Source of the DNA: Klenkia terrae
GTDB taxonomy: Bacteria > Actinomycetota > Actinomycetes > Mycobacteriales > Geodermatophilaceae
DNA: 64,000 bases
Direction of reading: 5' to 3'
Assembly (NCBI RefSeq): GCF_900491935.1
Contig: NZ_UEXK01000004.1
Span: 3,463,492-3,527,491, forward strand
Part shown: positions 57,650 through 64,000 of the stretch, piece by piece
Position numbering within the stretch: the first letter of the stretch is position 1
How the letters are laid out: the number at the start of each line of letters is the position of its first letter
The notes under the pieces: generated by a model
What the model was told of the DNA's origin: nothing
The model's database searches: none
What the model saw: only the letters and a program-made list of their open reading frames with translations
Position numbers and translations under genes: made by a program

Positions 57650-59254
57650 GTGACCGAGCAGCAGACCCCCGTCCGCCCCGTCGTCGAGGTCTTCGACACC
57701 ACCCTGCGCGACGGTGCCCAGCGCGAGGGCATCACGTACTCGGTGGCCGACAAGCTCGCCGTCGCCCGGCTGCTCGACGACGTCGGGGTCGCCTACATCG
57801 AGGGCGGGTGGCCCGGGGCGCTGCCCAAGGACACCGAGTTCTTCGCCCGGGCCCGCACCGAGCTGCAGCTGCGGCACGCCGTGCTGGTCGCGTTCGGGGC
57901 CACCCGCAAGGCCGGGGTGGCGGTCGAGGACGACGCCCAGGTGCGGGCGCTGCTGGACTCCGGCGCCCCGGTGGTCTGCCTGGTCGCCAAGTCCGACCTG
58001 CGGCACGTCCGGGACGCCCTGCGCACCACGCCGGAGGAGAACCTGGCGATGGTGGCCGACACCGTCGCCTTCCTGGTCGGCCACGGCCGGCGGGTGTTCG
58101 TCGACTGCGAGCACTTCTTCGACGGGTACGCGTTCGACCCCGACCACGGGGTCGCCGTGCTGCGGGCTGCCTTCGCCGCCGGCGCCGAGGTCGGCGTCCT
58201 GTGCGACACCAACGGCGGGATGCTGCCCAGCGGCGTCGGCCGGGTGGTCGCCGACGTCCGGGCCCGGGTCGAGGGCCAGCTGGGCATCCACTGCCAGGAC
58301 GACACCGGCTGCGCCGTCGCCAACAGCCTGGCCGCCGTCGAGGCCGGCGCCACCCAGGTCCAGGGGACGGCGAACGGGTACGGCGAGCGGGCCGGCAACG
58401 CCGACACCTTCACCCTGATCGGCAACCTGGTCACCAAGATGGGGCTGCCGGTCGTCCCCGCGGAGTGCCTGCCCGAGCTGAGCCGGGTCAGCCACGCGAT
58501 CGCCGAGCTCGCCAACCTCACCCCCGACGACCACCAGCCCTTCGTCGGGGCCTCGGCGTTCGCGCACAAGGCCGGCCTGCACGCCAGCGCCATCAAGGTC
58601 AGCCCGGAGCTCTACAACCACCTGGACCCGGTCGTGGTGGGCAACGACATGCGCATCCTGGTCACCGAGATGGCCGGCCGCGCCTCGGTCGAGCTGAAGG
58701 GCCGCGAGCTCGGCGTCGACCTGGCCGGGCAGGGGGACGCCGTCGGCCGGGTCGTCGCTGCCGTCAAGGAGCGGGAGGCCCGCGGCTGGTCCTACGAGGC
58801 CGCCGACGCCTCCTTCGAGCTGCTGCTGCGCGGCGAGCTGCCCGACGCCCCGGCGCGGCTGTTCGAGCTGGAGAGCTGGCGCACCACCGTCGAGCACCGC
58901 CCCGACGGCCAGGTGGTCAGCGAGGCGGTGGTGAAGGTGCTGCTGCCCGACGGCCTCGGCGGCACCGAGCGGGTGGTCACGGTCGGCGAGGGCAACGGGC
59001 CGGTCAACGCCTTGGACACCGCGCTGCGGTCGGCCCTGGTGGGCCGCTGGCCGCAGCTGGCCGACGTCGAGCTGGCCGACTACAAGGTCCGCATCCTGGG
59101 CTGGACCGGCGGCACCAGCGCGACCACCCGGGTGCTCGTGGACACCGCGGACAAGGCGGGGGAGTGGACCACCGTCGGGGTGCACGAGAACATCGTCGAG
59201 GCCTCCTGGCTGGCGATGGTCGACGCCCTCACCTACGCCGTCACGGTGCGCTGA
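57650..59254 (+). CDS. cimA: Citramalate synthase CimA
   Basis: CimA (534 aa) condenses pyruvate with acetyl-CoA to (R)-citramalate, opening a threonine-independent route to 2-ketobutyrate and isoleucine. It belongs to the LeuA-type family: FDTTLRDGAQREGITYSV, cited in part, carries the metal Asp and Arg; CQDDTGCAVANSLAAVEAG and the HKAGLHASAI zinc His region are present, with a C-terminal regulatory domain (residues about 400-534). The opening and length are those of the CimA subfamily rather than isopropylmalate synthase or homocitrate synthase. GTG at 57650 has GAGAGG upstream. An Ile/Thr leader attenuator precedes it. Confidence 0.92.
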   Translation: MTEQQTPVRPVVEVFDTTLRDGAQREGITYSVADKLAVARLLDDVGVAYIEGGWPGALPKDTEFFARARTELQLRHAVLVAFGATRKAGVAVEDDAQVRALLDSGAPVVCLVAKSDLRHVRDALRTTPEENLAMVADTVAFLVGHGRRVFVDCEHFFDGYAFDPDHGVAVLRAAFAAGAEVGVLCDTNGGMLPSGVGRVVADVRARVEGQLGIHCQDDTGCAVANSLAAVEAGATQVQGTANGYGERAGNADTFTLIGNLVTKMGLPVVPAECLPELSRVSHAIAELANLTPDDHQPFVGASAFAHKAGLHASAIKVSPELYNHLDPVVVGNDMRILVTEMAGRASVELKGRELGVDLAGQGDAVGRVVAAVKEREARGWSYEAADASFELLLRGELPDAPARLFELESWRTTVEHRPDGQVVSEAVVKVLLPDGLGGTERVVTVGEGNGPVNALDTALRSALVGRWPQLADVELADYKVRILGWTGGTSATTRVLVDTADKAGEWTTVGVHENIVEASWLAMVDALTYAVTVR

Positions 59255-59255
59255 C

Positions 59256-59317
59256 AGAAGGACCCCGTCGCCCCCCACGACGCGCTCCGCGCGCCGCGGG
59301 TCCCTGCGACGGGGCCG
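59256..59317. repeat. Structured intergenic element, copy B
   Basis: AGAAGGACC, stem CCCCGTCGC (59263-59271) with GCGACGGGG (59306-59314), a 34-nt GC-rich loop and closing GGCCG. It fits exactly between the convergent ends of cimA and the VOC gene, where it could also terminate transcription. Compare copy A at 49755. Confidence 0.75.
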
Positions 59318-59322
59318 TTCCA

Positions 59323-59706
59323 TCACCTCACCGTGGAGGCCAGCAGGCAGAACTCGTTGCCCTCCGGGTCGGCGAGGACGTACCAGGTCATCTCCTCGGT
59401 GCGCGGTCCCTGGCCGACGTCGGCCCGGGTCGCGCCGAGGTCCAGCAGCCGCTGCAGCTCGGCGTCCTGGTCCCGGTCGGTGGCGTTGAGGTCCAGGTGC
59501 AGCCGCACCTTGCCCGGGGTGGGGTCGGGGGTGGGCAGGAAGTCCAGCCCCGGCACCGGGCCCTTCTCGGGCTGACCGGGCGGGCCGAGGCTGACCACGC
59601 CGTCCTCCTCGCCGGTCACCTCCCAGCCCAGGACGTCGGCCCAGAAGCGGGCCAGGCGGGCGGGGTCGACGGCGTCGACGGCGACGGAGGTGATGCGGGC
59701 TGCCAT
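59323..59706 (-). CDS. VOC/glyoxalase-like domain protein
   Basis: A 127-residue single-domain protein of the vicinal-oxygen-chelate superfamily. It starts ITSVAVDAVDPARLARFWADVLGW and ends WYVLADPEGNEFCLL, the two usual beta-alpha-beta-beta-beta halves. A metal His is visible in LHLDLNATD, and the C-terminal Glu in GNEFC. No substrate can be given; many such proteins bind antibiotics or small metabolites. CAGGAT lies 8 nt before the ATG on this strand, a relaxed leaderless pattern. Confidence 0.85.
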   Translation of the reverse strand: MAARITSVAVDAVDPARLARFWADVLGWEVTGEEDGVVSLGPPGQPEKGPVPGLDFLPTPDPTPGKVRLHLDLNATDRDQDAELQRLLDLGATRADVGQGPRTEEMTWYVLADPEGNEFCLLASTVR

Positions 59707-59760
59707 GCCCGCCGATCCTGGCCCGGCACGGGCCCGACCGCACGCCAGTAGCCTCGACCC

Positions 59761-60564
59761 GTGCGCATCGTCCGTTACGCCTCACCCACCGGCATGTCCT
59801 TCGGCGTCCTCGACGGCGACGGCCAGGTCGCCCAGATCGAGGGCCACCCGTTCGGCCAGATCAGCTTCACCGGCCAGCGGCACGCCGCGGCCGACGTCCG
59901 GCTGCTCTCGCCGATCCTGCCCAGCAAGGTGGTGTGCGTCGGCAAGAACTACGCCGACCACGTCGCCGAGATGAAGACCGGTGATGCCCCGAAGGAGCCG
60001 CTGCTCTTCCTCAAGCCCTCCACCTCGGTGATCGGGCCCGGCGACGCCATCCGCATCCCGCCGGGCAGCACCAACGTGCACCACGAGGCCGAGCTGGCCG
60101 TGGTCATCGGCGCCCGCGGCGCCCGGCACGTGACCGAGGAGCAGGCGGTGGCCAGCATCTTCGGCTACACGATCGGCAACGACGTCACCGAGCGGGACAT
60201 GCAGCGCGCGGACAACCAGTGGACCCGCGCCAAGGGCTTCGACTCGTTCTGCCCGATCGGGCCCTGGATCGAGACCGACCTGGCCGGCATCGGCAAGGAC
60301 CCGGCCGACCTGCAGGTCACCTGCACCGTGGACGGCGAGCTGCGCCAGGACGGCCGCACCAGCCAGCTGCTGTTCGGCATCCCCACCCTGATCTCCTACA
60401 TCTCCCAGGTCATGACGCTGCTGCCCGGCGACGTGGTGCTCACCGGCACCCCGGCCGGGGTCGGCCCGCTGCGCGCCGGTGGCTCGGTCACCTGCGCGAT
60501 CGAGGGCCTGGGCGAGCTGACCAACAGCGTCACCGGCGCCGACACCGCCTCCACCGCCTCGTGA
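59761..60564 (+). CDS. Fumarylacetoacetate hydrolase family protein (Rv2993c-like)
   Basis: A 267-residue FAH-fold enzyme. After a short N domain, the catalytic domain begins [15 protein letters not shown]. Metal ligands are Glu residues in [11 protein letters not shown] and Asp in [22 protein letters not shown] and [11 protein letters not shown] are conserved. Relatives act as oxaloacetate decarboxylases, acylpyruvases or 2-hydroxyhepta-2,4-diene-1,7-dioate isomerases, and I cannot choose. GTG follows TAGCCT by 6 nt (leaderless pattern). Its stop overlaps gltX by 4 nt. Confidence 0.92.
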   Translation: MRIVRYASPTGMSFGVLDGDGQVAQIEGHPFGQISFTGQRHAAADVRLLSPILPSKVVCVGKNYADHVAEMKTGDAPKEPLLFLKPSTSVIGPGDAIRIPPGSTNVHHEAELAVVIGARGARHVTEEQAVASIFGYTIGNDVTERDMQRADNQWTRAKGFDSFCPIGPWIETDLAGIGKDPADLQVTCTVDGELRQDGRTSQLLFGIPTLISYISQVMTLLPGDVVLTGTPAGVGPLRAGGSVTCAIEGLGELTNSVTGADTASTAS

Positions 60565-62063
60565 CGGCCCCCGGCAGCAGCTCAGGGACGACGCCGGTCC
60601 GGACCCGGTTCTGCCCCTCGCCGACCGGCACGGTGCACGTCGGCGTCATGCGGGCCGCGCTGTTCAACTGGGCCTACGCCAAGCACACCGGCGGGCAGTT
60701 CGTCTTCCGCATCGAGGACACCGACGCCGCGCGCAACACCGAGGAGTCCTACCGCCACCTGCTCGACAGCCTGCGCTGGCTGGGCCTGGAGTGGGACGAG
60801 GGCCCCGAGGTCGGCGGCCCGCACGGGCCCTACCGGCAGTCCGAGCGCGGCGAGATCTACGCCGACGTGCTGGGCAAGCTGGTCGACGCCGGGCACGCCT
60901 ACGAGTCCTTCTCCACCCCCGAGGAGGTCGCCGCCCGCCGGGTCGCCGCCGGGCAGGACCCCAAGCAGGGCTACGACGGCGCCGACCGGGAGACCACCGA
61001 CGCGCAGAAGGCGGCCTTCCGGGCCGAGGGCCGGTCCCCGGTGCTGCGGCTGCGGATGCCCGACACCGACCTGTCCTGGCACGACCTGGTCCGCGGCGAG
61101 GTCACCTTCGCCGCCGGCGCCGTGCCGGACTTCGTCCTCGCCCGGGCCGGTGGGCAGCCGCTGTACCCGCTGGTCAACCCGGTGGACGACGCCCTGATGG
61201 GCATCACCGACGTGCTGCGCGGGGAGGACCTGCTCTCCTCCACCCCGCGCCAGCTGGCGCTGTACACCGCGCTCACCGACATCGGCGTCGCCTCCGGTAC
61301 CCCGCGCTTCGGGCACCTGCCGCTGGTCATGGGGGAGGGCAACAAGAAGCTCTCCAAGCGCGACCCCACGTCGAACCTGGACCTGTACCGCGAGCGCGGC
61401 TTCTTGCCCGAGGGCCTGGTCAACTACCTGGCGCTGCTGGGCTGGGCCATCGCCGAGGACCGCGACGTGTTCTCGCCGGCCGAGCTGGTCGAGGCCTTCG
61501 AGGTCACCCGGGTCAGCCCCAACGCGGCCCGCTTCGACCTGAAGAAGGCCGAGGCGATCAACGCCACCCACCTGCGGGCCCTGCCGGTCGAGGAGTTCGT
61601 CACCCGGGTCACGCCGTACCTGGCCGGTGCCGGGCTGGTCGAGGCCACGCCGACCGCCGAGCAGCAGCGGGTGCTGGACGCGATCGCCCCGCTGGCCCAG
61701 GAGCGGATGGTCGTGCTGAGCGAGGCGGTGGGCCTGCTGGGCTTCCTGTTCGTGGACCAGGTCGTGCTCGACGAGGCCGCCGTGGCCAAGCAGCTGACCG
61801 GCCCGGACGCCGTCGAGGTGCTGGACGCCGCCACGGCCGCGCTGACGGCGCTGCCGGCGTGGACGACGCCGGACCTGGAGGCCGCCCTGAAGCAGGCGCT
61901 GGTCGAGGAGCTGGGCCGCAAGCCCCGGCAGGCCTTCGGCCCGGTGCGGGTGGCGATCAGCGGCCGCACGGTCAGCCCGCCGCTGTACGAGTCGATGGAG
62001 CTGCTGGGCCGCGAGGTCACCCTGGCCCGCCTGGCGGCGGCCCGGGAGGTCGCGACCGCGTGA
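60561..62063 (+). CDS. gltX: Glutamyl-tRNA synthetase GltX
   Basis: GltX (500 aa) charges tRNA-Glu and, in organisms using GatCAB, also tRNA-Gln. The class I signature appears as [12 protein letters not shown] (HVG instead of HIG) and the KMSKS loop as KKLSKRDP. The catalytic core [15 protein letters not shown] and the anticodon-binding C-terminal domain are complete. GTG overlaps the FAH-family stop (GTGA) and its stop overlaps the CPBP gene. The tRNA-Gln and tRNA-Glu genes lie 1.2 kb downstream. Confidence 0.97.
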   Translation: MTAPGSSSGTTPVRTRFCPSPTGTVHVGVMRAALFNWAYAKHTGGQFVFRIEDTDAARNTEESYRHLLDSLRWLGLEWDEGPEVGGPHGPYRQSERGEIYADVLGKLVDAGHAYESFSTPEEVAARRVAAGQDPKQGYDGADRETTDAQKAAFRAEGRSPVLRLRMPDTDLSWHDLVRGEVTFAAGAVPDFVLARAGGQPLYPLVNPVDDALMGITDVLRGEDLLSSTPRQLALYTALTDIGVASGTPRFGHLPLVMGEGNKKLSKRDPTSNLDLYRERGFLPEGLVNYLALLGWAIAEDRDVFSPAELVEAFEVTRVSPNAARFDLKKAEAINATHLRALPVEEFVTRVTPYLAGAGLVEATPTAEQQRVLDAIAPLAQERMVVLSEAVGLLGFLFVDQVVLDEAAVAKQLTGPDAVEVLDAATAALTALPAWTTPDLEAALKQALVEELGRKPRQAFGPVRVAISGRTVSPPLYESMELLGREVTLARLAAAREVATA

Positions 62064-63226
62064 CCGAGCAGGGGTGGTCCTACGTCGGCCCGCCGGCCAC
62101 CCGGCCGTGGGGCGCGGCCGAGCAGGTGCCGCGGTCCTGGGTGCAGGCCCCCCCGCCCGCCGTCCCGCCCGCGCCGGTGCGGGCCGGGCGGCCGGTCACC
62201 CCGCCGGGGGCGCCGCCGTTCGACGTCCCGCGGCCCTACGCGTGGTTGATGCGCACCCGGGACTGGGCCTGGTGGCGGCCGCTGCTGGGCCTGCTGATGT
62301 TCGGCGTGCTCTACGCGGTGGCGTCGGTGCTCGTCGTCCTGGCGGTCCTGCTGACCGGCCTGGTGCCGGTGGCCGACCTGCTCGAGCTCACCGACCCGGG
62401 TGTGCTGCTGCTGACCAACCTGTCGCTGATCGTGGCCATCCCGATCGTGTGGGCGGCCTGGGCGGTCGCCCACGGGCTCGGGCGTGGCTGGTCCTCGTCG
62501 GTCACCGGGAAGCTGCGCTGGCGGCTGCTGGTGCCGCTGACGTGGCGGGCGGTGGCCACGCTCGGCGTGGGCGTCGTGGTCACCATCGGCATCTCGCTGC
62601 TCGAGCCCGGGACGACGGTGACCGGTCCGGTACCGGGCTACGTCTGGTTGCTGGTCGTCGTCCTGCTCACCACCCCGCTGCAGTCCGCGGCCGAGGAGTA
62701 CGTCTTCCGCGGGTACCTGAGCCAGCTGGTGGCGGCCTGGTTCCGCACCGAGCGCACCGGCGCGGTGGTGGCCGCCGTCCTCACCGCGGCGCTGTTCTCG
62801 GCCGCCCACGCCCCGCCGGATGTGCTGACCTTCCTGGACCGCTTCGTGTTCGGGCTGGCCGCCTCGTGGGTGACCCGGCTGACCGGCGGGCTGGAGGCGG
62901 CCATCGTGCTGCACGCGGTGAACAACGTGGCGGTCTTCGTCCTGTCCGGCGCGGTGGGCGGCGGGGTCTCGACGCAGTCGCCGCCGGCCGGGGTGTTCCT
63001 GCTGGTGGTCCTGCTGGACACGGTCGCCATGGGGGCCTACGTGGCCCTGGTGGGCGCCGCGCGCCGCACGCTGGCGCCGGAGCTGCTCAGCCCCGCTGTC
63101 GACCTGCGCCGGGCGCCGGTGGCCTGGGCGCCCACCTGGGTGCCGGCGCCGCCGCTGCCCGCGCCGGTCCCCGCCGACGGCGGCCCCGAACCCGACGCGC
63201 GGTGGTCCCGGCAGGGGGGTGCGTGA
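62060..63226 (+). CDS. CPBP family intramembrane metalloprotease
   Basis: A 388-residue membrane protein. Residues 1-55 are Pro/Ala-rich and cytosolic. Eight or so hydrophobic helices follow. The CAAX-protease and bacteriocin-processing signature is present: EE in [12 protein letters not shown], a His in FSAAHAPPD and a second His/Asn in [11 protein letters not shown]. Substrates are unknown. A Pro-rich tail follows the last helix. GTG overlaps the gltX stop (GTGA). Confidence 0.9.
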   Translation: MTEQGWSYVGPPATRPWGAAEQVPRSWVQAPPPAVPPAPVRAGRPVTPPGAPPFDVPRPYAWLMRTRDWAWWRPLLGLLMFGVLYAVASVLVVLAVLLTGLVPVADLLELTDPGVLLLTNLSLIVAIPIVWAAWAVAHGLGRGWSSSVTGKLRWRLLVPLTWRAVATLGVGVVVTIGISLLEPGTTVTGPVPGYVWLLVVVLLTTPLQSAAEEYVFRGYLSQLVAAWFRTERTGAVVAAVLTAALFSAAHAPPDVLTFLDRFVFGLAASWVTRLTGGLEAAIVLHAVNNVAVFVLSGAVGGGVSTQSPPAGVFLLVVLLDTVAMGAYVALVGAARRTLAPELLSPAVDLRRAPVAWAPTWVPAPPLPAPVPADGGPEPDARWSRQGGA

Positions 63227-63291
63227 GGCGCGCGGACCCATCGGGTAGTGTCTTCGACGGCGCCGCAAGGCCCGCACAACAGCACAGCCCA

Positions 63292-63363
63292 TGGGGTATG
63301 GGGTAATTGGCAGCCCGACGGTTTCTGGTTCCGTTAGTCTAGGTTCGAGTCCTGGTACCCCAG
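63292..63363 (+). tRNA. tRNA-Gln (CTG)
   Basis: A 72-nt cloverleaf. The acceptor stem TGGGGTA (63292-63298) pairs with TACCCCA, followed by discriminator G at 63363. The anticodon loop TTCTGGT gives CTG. The T-arm is CTAGG-TTCGAGT-CCTGG. CCA is not encoded. TAGTGT at 63246-63251 is a possible -10 box. Confidence 0.93.
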
Positions 63364-63407
63364 CGAGGAACGCTCCATCTCCTCTGTACGATCAGCACTG
63401 CAGTTCT

Positions 63408-63480
63408 GGCCCCGTCGTCTAGCGGCCCAGGACGCCGCCCTCTCACGGCGGTAGCGAGGGTTCGAATCCCTTCGGGGCTA
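63408..63480 (+). tRNA. tRNA-Glu (CTC)
   Basis: A 73-nt cloverleaf. The acceptor GGCCCCG pairs with CGGGGCT (first pair G.U), discriminator A at 63480. The anticodon loop CTCTCAC gives CTC. The T-arm is GAGGG-TTCGAAT-CCCTT. CCA is not encoded. It lies 44 nt after tRNA-Gln and is probably co-transcribed with it. Confidence 0.95.
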
Positions 63481-63485
63481 CACCT

Positions 63486-63521
63486 CGAGAGCCCCCGACC
63501 CACCCGGGTCGGGGGCTCTCG
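63486..63521 (+). terminator. Terminator of the tRNA pair
   Basis: CGAGAGCCCCCGACCC (63486-63501) pairs perfectly with 63506-63521. It starts 5 nt after tRNA-Glu. There is no T-run. Confidence 0.8.
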
Positions 63522-63540
63522 GCATTCCTGGGCCCACCTG

Positions 63541-63588
63541 TGCAACAGGGTGCAACCGTTGACGGGCGGCCCGGCGGTGGTCTGTGAT
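63541..63588 (+). promoter_or_regulatory. Promoter of the luciferase-like gene with TGCAAC direct repeats
   Basis: TTGACG (63559-63564), an 18-nt spacer and TGTGAT (63583-63588) form a housekeeping-type promoter. Two TGCAAC repeats at 63541 and 63551 sit one helical turn apart just upstream of the -35 box, where an activator might bind. Confidence 0.55.
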
Positions 63589-63620
63589 CGAGGTCTCAAC
63601 CCCTCAGCGCGGAGGACCAC

Positions 63621-64000
63621 ATGAGCAGGCTCCGGTTCGGCATCTTCCTGGCCCCGTTCCACCCGGCGGGGGAGAACCCCACGACGGCCATCCAGCGCGA
63701 CCTCGAGCTGGTCGCCCACCTGGACCGGCTGGACTACGACGAGGCCTGGATCGGCGAGCACCACTCGGCCGGCAGCGAGATCATCGCCTCGCCGGAGATC
63801 TTCATCGCCGCGGCCGCCGAGCGCACGAAGCGCATCAAGCTGGGCACCGGGGTGACCTCGATCAGCTACCACAACCCGCTGTGGGTGGCCGAGCGGATGG
63901 TCATGCTGGATCACCTGACCCGCGGCCGGGTGATGCTGGGCTGCGGTCCGGGCTCCTTGCCGACGGACTCGATGATGCTGGGGCTCAACCCCACCGACAC
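63621..64000 (+). CDS. LLM class flavin-dependent oxidoreductase, 5' part
   Basis: The frame is open to the window edge, so only the first 126 residues are seen. They begin MSRLRFGIFLAPFHPAG and contain WIGEHHSAG, IKLGTGVTSISYHNPLWVAERM (in parts) and DHLTRGRVMLGCGPG. These are the N-terminal barrel strands of luciferase-like monooxygenases, the limonene-monooxygenase/alkanal type that uses FMNH2. Substrate is unknown. GGAGG lies 5-6 nt before the ATG at 63621, and a clear promoter precedes it. Confidence 0.9.
   Translation, partial: MSRLRFGIFLAPFHPAGENPTTAIQRDLELVAHLDRLDYDEAWIGEHHSAGSEIIASPEIFIAAAAERTKRIKLGTGVTSISYHNPLWVAERMVMLDHLTRGRVMLGCGPGSLPTDSMMLGLNPTD

Overview
The window is very GC-rich chromosomal DNA from an actinobacterium. 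Codon use, GTG/TTG starts, the GlgE alpha-glucan pathway and the mycobacteria-like gene order suggest a Geodermatophilales-type soil actinomycete (Blastococcus, Modestobacter or Geodermatophilus). That placement is inference, not a database result. From about 17.8 kb rightward the order (ABC ATPase, EchA, EtfBA, cysteine desulfurase, MnmA, MetE-like, LigA, ACT protein, GatCAB, LppZ-like, PH protein, IlvBNC, SerA, LeuB, FAH protein, GltX, tRNA-Gln/Glu) follows the M. tuberculosis Rv3041c to Rv2990c block as I remember it. This is therefore mostly core genome. I saw no phage, insertion sequence or CRISPR array.

Layout. 0-3.6 kb: NlpC/P60 hydrolase, a decayed inverted copy of its 3' end, a 98-bp palindrome, a CnoX-like thioredoxin-TPR protein and a zinc metallopeptidase lipoprotein. 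3.7-17.8 kb: alpha-glucan metabolism. GlgE, TreS, maltokinase and GlgB form one leftward operon. GlgP diverges from it, an FHA protein follows, and GlgX faces back. 17.8-22.5 kb: ABC ATPase, enoyl-CoA hydratase coupled to a cysteine synthase-fold enzyme, and the electron transfer flavoprotein. 22.5-33.5 kb: an overlapping operon of ATP-dependent DNA ligase, MFS transporter, cysteine desulfurase and MnmA, then a surface 5'-nucleotidase, a MetE-like protein and NAD-dependent LigA. 34.4-38.4 kb: gatC-gatA-small membrane protein-gatB-GNAT, every junction overlapping by 4 nt. 38.5-46 kb: LppZ-like lipoprotein, hydroxyacid dehydrogenase, PH protein, IlvD and a membrane GGDEF/EAL protein. 45.7-59.3 kb: ilvBNC, serA, a secreted subtilase, leuB and cimA. 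59.3-64 kb: VOC and FAH proteins, GltX, a CPBP protease, tRNA-Gln and tRNA-Glu, and the start of a luciferase-like oxidoreductase.

The most interesting signals are regulatory. Two transcription attenuators of the same design precede ilvB and cimA. Each has a tiny leader ORF ([11 protein letters not shown] and MHTAGTIIIT), a TAG stop whose G opens a 10-bp hairpin, and then a terminator ending in T6. The cimA leader is rich in Ile and Thr, which fits an Ile/Thr-sensing switch on the citramalate route to isoleucine. These are the only two T6-tailed terminators I noticed; other transcription units end in long hairpins without a T-run. Twelve annotated starts lie 6-9 nt after a TANNNT box, which points to widespread leaderless transcription and was used to choose starts. 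Two intergenic elements at 49755 and 59256 share a fold with compensating stem changes.
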